Assembly (NCBI RefSeq): GCF_003651245.1
Contig: NZ_RAPE01000005.1
Coordinates: forward strand, 62,001-126,000
Source: Roseovarius spongiae
GTDB lineage: Bacteria > Pseudomonadota > Alphaproteobacteria > Rhodobacterales > Rhodobacteraceae
Length of the DNA: 64,000 nucleotides
Reading direction: 5' to 3'
Part shown: in pieces, positions 34,564 through 42,564 of the stretch
Numbering within the stretch: position 1 is the stretch's first letter
Layout: every line of letters starts with the position of its first letter
The notes under the pieces: generated by a model
Databases searched by the model: none
The model's input: the letters and a program-made list of their open reading frames with translations, nothing else
Told to the model about the DNA's origin: nothing
Translations under genes and position numbers: made by a program

Positions 34564-35673
34564 TTACTTGGCGAGCCACGCCTGGAACTTGGCGTCGATG
34601 TCATCGCGGTAATCGGCCCAGAACTCGTAGTTGTAGAGGAACGTGTTCTTGGCGTTCGCCGGATCGGTCGGCATGTGCGGTCCCATCTCGATGCCGAGAT
34701 CGGCATGCTTGCCCACCAACGGGGCCGAAGAGTGCCGCGCCGGACCGTAGCTGATGTATTTCGCCTGATCCGCCAGACGCTGGGTGTCCGTCGCGAACAT
34801 GATGAAGTCAAGCGCGCGCGCCAGGCGATCCTCGGGCAGACCGCTCGGGATGATCCAGCCGTCAAGGTCGAACACCTGCGCGTCCCACATCATCGCGACG
34901 GGCTGTTTCTGCTCTTCGATCACGCTGAACAGACGTCCATTGTAGGTCGAGCCCATGAAGACCTCGCCATCGGCCAGAAGCTGCGGCGTGTCCGCGCCTG
35001 CCGACCACCAGATCACATCGTCCTTGATCGTGTCGAGCTTGGCGAGCGCCCGCTCCTGGCCCTCTTCGGTGCCGAGGACGTCATAGACCTCGTCCTTGGC
35101 GACGCCATCGCAGAGAAGCGCCCATTCCATGTTGTTGATCGGGCGCTTTTCGAGGCTGCGCTTGCCCGGGTAGGTCTCGGTATCGAACACGTCGCAGATA
35201 TCGTCCGGCGCGCCTGCGCCCTCGGGGACCATGTCGGTGCGATAGCCAAAGGTCGTCGAGTAGACGATCTGCGGGATGAAGCAGTCACTGACCAGCAAGT
35301 CGCCGAAGTCGTCCTCGGCGGAAGAACCGTCATCGCCCTCGGCGAGCATCTCGTCGGGGTCGATCTCCATCGCGAGACCTTCGTCGCAGAGGCGGATCGC
35401 GTCGGATGCGACCACGTCGACGACGTCCCACGTGATGTTGCCCGCCTCGTTCATGGCGCGCAGCTTGGCCACCGCCTCGTTCGAGCTCTCGTCCCAGACG
35501 ATCTCGACCTCGGGGTGCATCTCCTTGTAGGGGTCGGCATAGGCCTTGGTCTGGCTGGCCTGGTAGGCGCCGCCCCAGGACACCAGCGTCAGCGAATCCG
35601 CCATTTCGGCATGCGCCATGCCGGCGGCGACCGTGAGGGCCGTCGTGGTCATCAATGTCTTGGTAAGTTTCAT
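34564..35673 (-). CDS. ABC transporter substrate-binding protein, PotD/F type
   Basis: 369 residues from ATG 35673. Signal peptide MKLTKTLMTTTALTVAAGMA with cleavage expected after AHA. The mature protein starts SLTLVSWGGAYQASQTKAYA, typical of the spermidine/putrescine-opine binding family (solute-binding type 8). Contains five or more cysteines or acidic ligand patches that do not identify the ligand. Second gene of the importer operon, after the ATPase. Confidence 0.9.
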   Translation of the reverse strand: MKLTKTLMTTTALTVAAGMAHAEMADSLTLVSWGGAYQASQTKAYADPYKEMHPEVEIVWDESSNEAVAKLRAMNEAGNITWDVVDVVASDAIRLCDEGLAMEIDPDEMLAEGDDGSSAEDDFGDLLVSDCFIPQIVYSTTFGYRTDMVPEGAGAPDDICDVFDTETYPGKRSLEKRPINNMEWALLCDGVAKDEVYDVLGTEEGQERALAKLDTIKDDVIWWSAGADTPQLLADGEVFMGSTYNGRLFSVIEEQKQPVAMMWDAQVFDLDGWIIPSGLPEDRLARALDFIMFATDTQRLADQAKYISYGPARHSSAPLVGKHADLGIEMGPHMPTDPANAKNTFLYNYEFWADYRDDIDAKFQAWLAK

Positions 35674-35784
35674 TACATTCTCCCTAGTTATACCCGTTAA
35701 TTGCGGCGGTGGGTCCAGCCACGGGCAAGACGCGCGGACCCTCGCATTCATCGGGTCCCGAAGGACCGCGACATTCGTATTCCG

Positions 35785-36885
35785 TCATGCGTCAAGCGCG
35801 CGGCAGTCTTCGGGCAGCCAGCCGATCTCGATCTGCTCGCCCGGCTGCATGCGTCGCTGGTCGGGCGCATTCCGGGTCTTGACGATGAAATCGTCGTTAT
35901 CGCCCACCCGCAGCCGCGTGCGAAAGATGTCGCCCATGTAGATGAACTCGAGCACCTCGGCCTTGATCGTATGCGCGCCCGGTTGCAGACGGTTCTTGTC
36001 TACCTCCACCCGCTCGGGGCGGATCGACACGCGGGTGCGCGCCCCGACGTCGCTGACGTTGATCGGCTTGGCGTCGATGACGGCGCCGCCGTCCAGCTCG
36101 ACCAGCGCGACGCTGTCCTTGATCTCCTTGATCGTGCCCAGCATCGTGTTGTTCTCGCCGATGAACTGGGCTACGAAACTGTTTTCGGGCTCTTCATAAA
36201 GCGCGTCGGGCGGCGCGATCTGCTGAATGCGGCCATCGTCGAACACCGCCACGCGATCGGACATGGTGAGCGCCTCGGTCTGGTCATGCGTGACATAGAC
36301 CGTGGTGATCCCGAGGTTATGCGCAAGATCGGTGATCTCGAACTGCATCTTCTCGCGCAGTTGCTTGTCCAGCGCGCCGAGCGGTTCGTCCATCAGCACA
36401 AGCTCGGGCTCGAACACCAGCGCACGCGCCAGCGCGACCCGCTGCTGCTGCCCGCCGGACAGCTGCGCGGGACGGCGGCCGCCGAAATCGCCCATCTCGA
36501 CCATCTCGAGCGCGCGCTTGACCTTCTTCTCGCGGTCCGCCTTGCCGATCTTGCGCACCTCGAGCGGGAAGCTCAGGTTTTCCGCGATCGTCATGTGCGG
36601 AAACAGCGCATAGTTCTGGAACACCATGCCAATGCCGCGCTTGTGGGGGGGGATGTTGTTGATCGACGTCCCGCCCAGGCGGATATCGCCATGCGTGGCC
36701 GTCTCGAACCCGGCGAGCATCATCAGGCAGGTCGTCTTGCCGGATCCCGAGGGGCCGAGCATCGTCAGGAATTCGCCGCGGGGAACAGACAGGTTCAGGT
36801 CTTTGACGACCAATGTTTCCCCGTCATAGCTTTTTTGCACACGTTCAAATTCGACGAACGCGTCATCCGTCTGTTTTTCAGCCAA
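35785..36885 (-). CDS. ABC transporter ATP-binding protein, PotA type
   Basis: 366 residues. Walker A GPSGSGKTTC, Q-loop FQNYALFPHMTIAEN, signature LSGGQQQRVALARAL, Walker B ELVLMDEPLGALD, H-loop YVTHDQTEALTMSD; C-terminal TOBE domain (VSIRPERVEVDK). Powers the importer encoded downstream on the same strand. First gene of the operon; its upstream region carries a striking nested inverted repeat (36952-37027). Confidence 0.93.
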   Translation of the reverse strand: MAEKQTDDAFVEFERVQKSYDGETLVVKDLNLSVPRGEFLTMLGPSGSGKTTCLMMLAGFETATHGDIRLGGTSINNIPPHKRGIGMVFQNYALFPHMTIAENLSFPLEVRKIGKADREKKVKRALEMVEMGDFGGRRPAQLSGGQQQRVALARALVFEPELVLMDEPLGALDKQLREKMQFEITDLAHNLGITTVYVTHDQTEALTMSDRVAVFDDGRIQQIAPPDALYEEPENSFVAQFIGENNTMLGTIKEIKDSVALVELDGGAVIDAKPINVSDVGARTRVSIRPERVEVDKNRLQPGAHTIKAEVLEFIYMGDIFRTRLRVGDNDDFIVKTRNAPDQRRMQPGEQIEIGWLPEDCRALDA

Positions 36886-36951
36886 AGGTGGCTCCCTGTC
36901 TTTTTTTGCTCGCAGTTATTCTGCGTGAGGGGGTTATAAGAACCGCTTAAT

Positions 36952-37027
36952 GAAACCGATGCAAGCGTCCAGCGACATTTTTCGCAATATTTGCGACATT
37001 CAGGCGCGACTCGCCCGCATCGGTTTC
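36952..37027. promoter_or_regulatory. Concentric inverted repeats upstream of the importer operon
   Basis: Outer perfect 11-bp arms GAAACCGATGC (36952-36962) and GCATCGGTTTC (37017-37027) surround an inner palindrome TCGCAA-TAT-TTGCGA at 36982-36996; both have the same centre within one base. The inner site is also flanked by two direct GCGACATT copies. Placement 67-142 bases before the ATPase gene start suggests operator function. Confidence 0.55.
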
Positions 37028-37043
37028 GTATGAGACCCTCCGG

Positions 37044-38414
37044 TCAGCCGAGGATCTTGCCGACTGCGTCGGCCGTTTTCGCGACCACCTCGTCGGCCTC
37101 TTCGCGGGTGAGGCAGAAAGGCGGCGCGAACCCGAGAATGTCGCCCTGCGGCATCGCCCGCCCGATCACGCCCGAATCCGCCAGCGCCCCGGCTACCTGC
37201 GCGCCGATCTTTTCCGAAGCGTCGAACAGGATCCGCCCGTCGCGGTCGCGCACGAATTCGACGGCGCAGAGCATGCCTTCGCCCCGGATGTCCCCGACAT
37301 GCGGGTGGTCACCCAACGCGTCCCGCATCGCCTTGTTGAGATAGGCGCCGGTCTCGCGGTTGTTCTCGATCAGGTTCAGTTCGTCCAGCAACTTGAGATT
37401 GGCCACCCCCGCCGCCGCGCCGATGGGATGCGCGGAGTAGGTCCAGCCGTGCCCGATCACTCCGTTCTCGTCCGTGCCGTCCTCGAGCACCTTCCACATG
37501 CGCTCCGACACGATGCTGCCGGACAGCGGCGCGTAGGCCGAGGTCAACCCCTTGGCGATGGTCATGATGTCCGGCTTCATGCCGTAGTAGTCCGAGCCCA
37601 TCATGCTGCCCAGCCGGCCGAAACCCGTCACCACCTCGTCCGCGATCAAGAGGATGTCGTGCTTGTCCAGCACCTTCTGGATCTCGGTCCAGTAGCCGGC
37701 GGGCGGCGGCACGATTCCCCCGGTGCCGAGCACCGGCTCGCCGATGAAGGCGGCGATGGTGTCCGCGCCCTCGCGCGCGATCAGCTCCTCGAGGCTGGCC
37801 ACGCATTGCGCGACGAACTGCTCCTCGCTCTGGTCCAGATCGTCGCGGCGGAAATAATAGGGCGCGTCCGTGTGCAACACCTGGGCCAGCGGCAGGTCGA
37901 ACTTCTTGTGAAACAGCTCCAACCCGGTCAGCGACCCGGTCACCAGCCCCGAGCCGTGATAGCCGCGCCAGCGCGAGATGATCTTCTTCTTCTCCGGGCG
38001 GCCCAGGATGTTGTTGTAATACCAGACCAGCTTGACGTTGGTTTCGTTCGCGTCCGAACCGCCCAGCCCGAAATAGACCTTCGACATATGGGCCGGAGAG
38101 CGGTCGAGGATCATCTTGGACAGCGTGATGCTCGCCTCGGTCCCGTGGCCCACATAGGCGTGGTAATAGGCCAGTTCATGCGCCTGTTTCGCGATCGCCT
38201 CGGCGATCTCGGTGCGGCCATAGCCGACGTTCACGCAGTAAAGCCCGGCGAACGCGTCGAGATGCTTCTTGCCGTTGCGGTCCTCGATATGGCAGCCCTG
38301 CGCGCCGGTGATGATGCGGCTCTGCTGCTCGCCCCGCGCGAATTGCGCGAGATGCGTGGAGGGATGAAAGAAGTTCTCGCGATCCCATTCGGCGAGTTGA
38401 TCGTTGCGCAGCAT
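37044..38414 (-). CDS. Class III aminotransferase (omega-amino acid/DoeD-like)
   Basis: 456 residues. PLP fold I, subgroup II: FGLGGSDANETNVKLVWYYN, RWRGYHGSGLVTGSLTG, EPVLGTGGIVPPPAGYW, LLIADEVVTGFGRLG, and the Schiff-base Lys in MTIAKGLTSAYAPLSG. Uses pyruvate or 2-oxoglutarate as acceptor for omega-amino donors. Next to an Lrp/AsnC gene and a creatinase-fold hydrolase, it could be the DoeD-type 2,4-diaminobutyrate transaminase of ectoine catabolism; other omega-amines are equally possible. An Lrp-like operator lies 89 bases before the start. Confidence 0.88.
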   Translation of the reverse strand: MLRNDQLAEWDRENFFHPSTHLAQFARGEQQSRIITGAQGCHIEDRNGKKHLDAFAGLYCVNVGYGRTEIAEAIAKQAHELAYYHAYVGHGTEASITLSKMILDRSPAHMSKVYFGLGGSDANETNVKLVWYYNNILGRPEKKKIISRWRGYHGSGLVTGSLTGLELFHKKFDLPLAQVLHTDAPYYFRRDDLDQSEEQFVAQCVASLEELIAREGADTIAAFIGEPVLGTGGIVPPPAGYWTEIQKVLDKHDILLIADEVVTGFGRLGSMMGSDYYGMKPDIMTIAKGLTSAYAPLSGSIVSERMWKVLEDGTDENGVIGHGWTYSAHPIGAAAGVANLKLLDELNLIENNRETGAYLNKAMRDALGDHPHVGDIRGEGMLCAVEFVRDRDGRILFDASEKIGAQVAGALADSGVIGRAMPQGDILGFAPPFCLTREEADEVVAKTADAVGKILG

Positions 38415-38502
38415 TGCGGTGGCTCCTGTGATGAGAGGGATGGATTTGCGCGGACCATGCCGCAGGACATGCAGCGTATGTATCTTAATTCCGCGCCGCT
38501 TC

Positions 38503-38517
38503 CAGAAGAATCTTCTG
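38503..38517 (-). promoter_or_regulatory. Candidate Lrp/AsnC operator
   Basis: Minus strand CAGAAGATTCTTCTG, a perfect 15-base palindrome apart from its central base. It matches the E. coli Lrp consensus YAGHAWATTWTDCTR at 13 of 15 positions. It starts directly after the stop codon of the Lrp/AsnC gene and lies 89 bases upstream of the aminotransferase start. Confidence 0.6.
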
Positions 38518-38997
38518 TCACCGTTCCCCGAGCAGCGCGGCGAAGGGCGGCGCGGCGCTGTGTTTCACTGTCTTGGTCACCACATAGGTGAAATACCGCG
38601 CCAGCCCGATCCGCGCCTCGAGCATCGCGTCGATCAGCGCCTGGTAGCTGTCGATGTCGCGGGTGACGACGTGCAGCAGGTAATCGAACCCGCCGCCCAG
38701 CGCCCAACAGCCCGTCACTTCGTCGTGGCGCGCCATCGCCGCCTCGAAGCCGCGAAAGGCGGCTGCGGTGTGATCGGCAAGCTCGACGGTGACGAAGACC
38801 TCGACATGCGCCCCCAGCTTGCGCAGCGCGATGCGCGCATGCACCCCTTCGATCACGCCCGCGTCGCGCAAACGGCGCACCCGTTCCCAGCACGGGCTGG
38901 CGCTCAGCCCGACCGCATCGGCCAGCGCGGCATTGGTCATCCGCCCGTCCCGGGCGAGCGCGGCAAGGATGGCGATATCGCGGGCGTCGAGCAGCAT
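38518..38997 (-). CDS. Lrp/AsnC family transcriptional regulator
   Basis: 159 residues: N-terminal helix-turn-helix (LDARDIAILAALARDGRMTN, NAALADAVGLSASPCWERVR) and the C-terminal RAM effector domain (HVEVFVTVELADHTAAAFRG, VTRDIDSYQALIDAML by position). Lrp/AsnC proteins are octamer-type feast/famine regulators that bind amino acids. Divergent from the creatinase-fold hydrolase gene and upstream of the aminotransferase gene, an arrangement like doeX in ectoine catabolism clusters. Confidence 0.92.
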   Translation of the reverse strand: MLLDARDIAILAALARDGRMTNAALADAVGLSASPCWERVRRLRDAGVIEGVHARIALRKLGAHVEVFVTVELADHTAAAFRGFEAAMARHDEVTGCWALGGGFDYLLHVVTRDIDSYQALIDAMLEARIGLARYFTYVVTKTVKHSAAPPFAALLGER

Positions 38998-39121
38998 CCG
39001 CGCACTGTCGGGCAGCGCGCACGCGCCGTCAACAGCCCGCGCGCGGTCGCAAACGCACTAGGCAAGCGGCGCGCGGCGGGGCAAGGATGGCGTAACCAAG
39101 AAACGCCGGGACCGCCACGCC

Positions 39122-40300
39122 ATGAAAGACCTGCCCTTTTCGCAATCCGAGTTCGACCGCCGGATCAAACGCACCCGCGCCGCGATGGAGGCGCGCGGGA
39201 TCGAGTTGATGTTCATCACCGATCCGAGCAACCAGCACTGGCTGACCGCCTATGACGGCTGGTCCTTCTACGTCCACCAGGGGGTGCTCTTGTCTCTTGA
39301 CGGCCCGCCTCTCTGGTGGGGGCGCTACATGGACATGCTGGGCGGGCGGCGCACCTGCTGGATGGAAGACGCGCAGATCCTCGGTTACGGCGACCACTAC
39401 GTGCAAAGCACCGAACATCACCCGATGCAGGACCTGGCGGCGCATATCCGCGACATGGGGCTGGGGGCCGCACGGATCGGCGTCGAGATGGAGAATTACT
39501 ATTACTCCGCCAAGGCGCACGCGGTGCTCATCGACGAACTGCCCGACGCGGACATCGTCGACGCGACCGCGCTGGTCAACTGGCAGCGATTGGTGAAATC
39601 GGACGAGGAAATCGCCTTTCTGCGTCGCGCCGCGCGGATCTCCGACAAGGTAGTCCAGACGGCCATCGACCGCGCCGAACCCGGTGTGCGCAAGAACGAT
39701 CTGGTGGCCGATATCCTGCACGCGGGCATCACGGGGGTGGACGAGGATTGGGGCGACTACCCCGCGATCCTGCCGCTGACGCCTTCGGGCGAGGACGCGA
39801 CCGCCGCGCACCTCACCTGGAACGGCAGGCTGATGCAGACCGGCGAGGCGACGTTCTTCGAACTCTCGGGCGTCTTTCGCCGCTATCACGCGCCGCTCTG
39901 CCGGACGGTGTTCCTCGGAACACCGCCCGACGACATGAAGCGCGCGGAGGCGGCGCAGATCGAGGGGATCGAGGCCGGATTGGAGGCCGCGCGCGCCGGC
40001 AACCGCACCTGCGACATCGCCAACGCCTTCATGGAGGTGCTGGGGCGCTACGGGATCGAACGGTCGGGCCGGATGGGCTATTCCATCGGCGTCAGCTACC
40101 CGCCCGACTGGGGCGAACGCACCGCATCGATCCGCAGCGAGGACGAAACCGTGCTCAAGCCGGGAATGGCGTTCCACTTCATGCCCGCGCTCTGGATGGA
40201 GTCCTGGGGACTGGAGACGACCGAGACGATCCTCATCAGGCCGGACGGGCCGGCCGAACCGCTCTGCACCGCGCCGCGCAAGCTCTTCGTGAAAGACTGA
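39122..40300 (+). CDS. M24/creatinase-fold hydrolase, ectoine hydrolase (DoeA/EutD)-like
   Basis: 392 residues with the creatinase N-domain (RIKRTRAAMEARGIELMFIT, DPSNQHWLTAYDGWSFYVHQ) and pita-bread C-domain. The usual M24 metal ligands are not complete, as in creatinase-like members. The TAYDGWSFYVHQ segment and length fit the ectoine hydrolase group that opens the ectoine ring to N-acetyl-diaminobutyrate. The partner deacetylase DoeB is not in the window, so the assignment is tentative; a proline-dipeptidase-like role is the alternative. Followed by a long terminator stem. Confidence 0.75.
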   Translation: MKDLPFSQSEFDRRIKRTRAAMEARGIELMFITDPSNQHWLTAYDGWSFYVHQGVLLSLDGPPLWWGRYMDMLGGRRTCWMEDAQILGYGDHYVQSTEHHPMQDLAAHIRDMGLGAARIGVEMENYYYSAKAHAVLIDELPDADIVDATALVNWQRLVKSDEEIAFLRRAARISDKVVQTAIDRAEPGVRKNDLVADILHAGITGVDEDWGDYPAILPLTPSGEDATAAHLTWNGRLMQTGEATFFELSGVFRRYHAPLCRTVFLGTPPDDMKRAEAAQIEGIEAGLEAARAGNRTCDIANAFMEVLGRYGIERSGRMGYSIGVSYPPDWGERTASIRSEDETVLKPGMAFHFMPALWMESWGLETTETILIRPDGPAEPLCTAPRKLFVKD

Positions 40301-40306
40301 CGCCGC

Positions 40307-40343
40307 AATCGCCAAGGCTTTTCCCTGAAAAGCCTTGGCGATT
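40307..40343. terminator. Bidirectional terminator stem
   Basis: Perfect 16-bp stem AATCGCCAAGGCTTTT / AAAAGCCTTGGCGATT with a five-base loop between convergent genes. A second hairpin ATTCTCTT-CA-AAGAGAAT follows at 40341-40358. Confidence 0.85.
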
Positions 40344-40363
40344 CTCTTCAAAGAGAATTGGCG

Positions 40364-40963
40364 CTATTCGATCGCCGCGTCATAGGCTTCGGGCGGCAGC
40401 AGCCCGCGCTTGCGCTCGAGCACGAGGCGGCGGTCCTCCCAGCCATAGCGCGTGTCGTCGCGCACCGGCATCCAGGTCAGCACCCCGCCCTTGCGCCACG
40501 GATCGAGCACGATCCCGTCGGTGAAATCGTCGCCCCTGGCCGATATGATCGCCGTGCTGTGCTCGAGCCGCCAGTTCTGCGAATTGGCGATGGCGCGGTG
40601 CAGGTCCAGCGTCTGGAACCGCTCCTGCTTCAGCCGCTTCTCCATGTCATGCGCCCAGTGCCAGCACAGGCCGCGCGGCTTGGTCCCCATGTTGACCTTG
40701 GTGTTGTGGATCAGCGGGCCGTCAGTGATCTGGTACTGCTTGGCCAGCGTGAAGGTGTGGCCATAGGCGATGCGCGCGGCGCGCTGCGCCTCTTCGGGGT
40801 CGACCTCGGGACCGAGCCCGCGGATCTCGGCCGCCAGCGCCGCGATCTCGCCCGGCGTCCCGGGTCCGAGGCCCGGCTTGACGCCGTTTTCCGTCGGGGC
40901 CGGGGCGCAGGCCGCCATCAGGGTGAGGATGAGCAAGGCCGAAAGGGTGCGAAGAAATGTCAT
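40364..40963 (-). CDS. Putative lipoprotein, function unknown, possible Cys-His-Asp triad
   Basis: 199 residues. Signal and lipobox LILTLMAACAP place the lipidated Cys at 19, so it is likely anchored to a membrane outside the cytoplasm. No family was recognised. The C-terminal half has conserved-looking segments GLCWHWAHDME (C100), RLEHSTAIISAR (H135) and GIVLDPWRKGG (D154), whose order and setting resemble the catalytic triad of transglutaminase/papain-like folds; this is inference only. It faces the DoeA-like gene across a shared terminator. Confidence 0.7.
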   Translation of the reverse strand: MTFLRTLSALLILTLMAACAPAPTENGVKPGLGPGTPGEIAALAAEIRGLGPEVDPEEAQRAARIAYGHTFTLAKQYQITDGPLIHNTKVNMGTKPRGLCWHWAHDMEKRLKQERFQTLDLHRAIANSQNWRLEHSTAIISARGDDFTDGIVLDPWRKGGVLTWMPVRDDTRYGWEDRRLVLERKRGLLPPEAYDAAIE

Positions 40964-41030
40964 GAAGCCTGTCCTGCACGGGTTTCATGCCGCATACCGC
41001 CCGCGCGGCGGCGTTGTCGAGCGGCCCGCG

Positions 41031-41046
41031 CTCACGCCCGCGTGAG
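41031..41046. terminator. Hairpin after the second aminotransferase gene
   Basis: CTCACG-CCCG-CGTGAG stem-loop about 30 bases past the leftward aminotransferase stop. No T run follows, so a terminator role is weakly supported. Confidence 0.35.
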
Positions 41047-41077
41047 TGTGGCAGGTTTCACGCAAGCCGCAGCCCCG

Positions 41078-42472
41078 TCAGGCGGATTTCATCAGACCGT
41101 CGGCCTTGAGCTTGGCATGCGTGAGATCAAGCGCGGTCCACGCACGTTCGACCAGCGTGTCGATCTCCGCGTCGGTGATGACCAGCGGCGGCGAGATGAT
41201 CATCCGGTCGCCCACATGGCGCATCACCAGCCCGTTCTGGAAACAGTTCTCGCGGCAGATCAGCCCGACATCGCCGGCGTTCCCGGCGAATTTCGCGCGC
41301 GCCGAAGCGTCGGGCGTCAGCGCGATGGTCCCCATCATGCCGATGGTCCGCGCCTCGCCCACGAGCGGGTGATCGGCCAGCCCGGCCCACTTTTCGCCGA
41401 GGTAGGGCGCCGCATGCTCTGCCACGCGGTCAACGATGTTTTCTTCCTCGAGGATGCGCAGGTTTTCCAGCGCGACGGCGGCAGTCACCGGGTGGCCGGA
41501 ATAGGTATAGCCGTGATTGAACTCGCAGGCGTCGATCACCGCGGCCACCTCCTCGCAGACGACGGAGGCGCCGATCGGCGCATAGCCCGAGCTCAGTCCC
41601 TTGGCCAGCGTCATGATATGCGGGCGGATACCGTAGGTCTGGCTGCCGAACCACTTGCCCGTGCGCCCGAAGCCGCAGATCACCTCGTCCGCGATCAGCA
41701 GGATCCCGTATTCGTCGCAGATGCGCTGGATTTCGGGCCAGTAGCTGTCGGGCGGGATGACCACGCCGCCGGCGCCCTGCACCGGCTCGCCGATGAAGGC
41801 GGCGACGCGGTCGGGCCCGAGTTCCTGGATCGCCTTCTCCAATTGCCGCGCGCGTTCAAGCCCGAACTCCTCGCGGCTCATCTCGCCGCCCTCGTCCCAC
41901 CAGTGCGGCTGGTCGATGTGATGCACGTCCGGGATCGGCAGCCCGCCCTGTTCATGCATCGGGGTCATCCCGCCCAGGCTGGCGCTGCCCATGCTCGAGC
42001 CGTGATAGGCGTTCTTGCGCGAGATGATGATGTTCTTCTCGGGCTGACCCTTCTGCGCCCAATAGGTGCGCACCAGCCGGATGTTGGTATCGTTCGCTTC
42101 GGACCCCGACCCGGCAAAGAACACGTGGTTGAGATCGCCCGGCGCCAGCTCCGCCAGCTTCGCCGCCAGCGCGATGCCGGGGACGTGGCTCGTCTGGAAG
42201 AACGTGTTGTAATAAGGCAGCTCGCGCATTTGCCGCGCGGCGACCTCGGCGATTTCGTCCCGGCCATAGCCGATATTGACGCACCAGAGCCCGGCCATCG
42301 CGTCGAGATATTCGTTGCCGTCGCTGTCGGTCAGCGTGACGCCCCTTGCGCGGGTGATGACGCGCGCGCCCTTTTCGGCCAGTTCATCGTTATGCGTGAA
42401 CGGGTGCATGTGATGCGCGGCGTCGAGCGCCTGCAACTCGGCTGTCGGCGGATGATTGGCGATGAGCGTCAT
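41078..42472 (-). CDS. Class III aminotransferase (polyamine/putrescine type)
   Basis: 464 residues from ATG 42472 (GAAAGG ahead). Similar in plan to the 37-kb aminotransferase: FFAGSGSEANDTNIRLVRTY, RKNAYHGSSMGSASLGG, EPVQGAGGVVIPPDSYW, LLIADEVICGFGRTG, Schiff-base Lys in MTLAKGLSSGYAPIGA. This subgroup includes putrescine/polyamine:pyruvate transaminases such as SpuC. It is next to a GntR gene and a PotFGHI-like importer, which supports a polyamine substrate. A TGATCA-core site precedes it. Confidence 0.88.
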   Translation of the reverse strand: MTLIANHPPTAELQALDAAHHMHPFTHNDELAEKGARVITRARGVTLTDSDGNEYLDAMAGLWCVNIGYGRDEIAEVAARQMRELPYYNTFFQTSHVPGIALAAKLAELAPGDLNHVFFAGSGSEANDTNIRLVRTYWAQKGQPEKNIIISRKNAYHGSSMGSASLGGMTPMHEQGGLPIPDVHHIDQPHWWDEGGEMSREEFGLERARQLEKAIQELGPDRVAAFIGEPVQGAGGVVIPPDSYWPEIQRICDEYGILLIADEVICGFGRTGKWFGSQTYGIRPHIMTLAKGLSSGYAPIGASVVCEEVAAVIDACEFNHGYTYSGHPVTAAVALENLRILEEENIVDRVAEHAAPYLGEKWAGLADHPLVGEARTIGMMGTIALTPDASARAKFAGNAGDVGLICRENCFQNGLVMRHVGDRMIISPPLVITDAEIDTLVERAWTALDLTHAKLKADGLMKSA

Positions 42473-42532
42473 GGAAATGCCTTTCAACGGGGTCAGGGGG
42501 CGCATGGCGGTGTACGGTCGATGCGCGCGAAC

Positions 42533-42546
42533 AATATGATCAAATT
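42533..42546. promoter_or_regulatory. Candidate GntR operator 1
   Basis: AATATGATCAAATT, a 14-base near-palindrome centred on TGATCA, 61 bases upstream of the aminotransferase start. Eleven of the bases (WTGATCAAATT) are shared with the site at 43346. Confidence 0.5.
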
Positions 42547-42564
42547 ATGCGGCGGTCAATCGAA

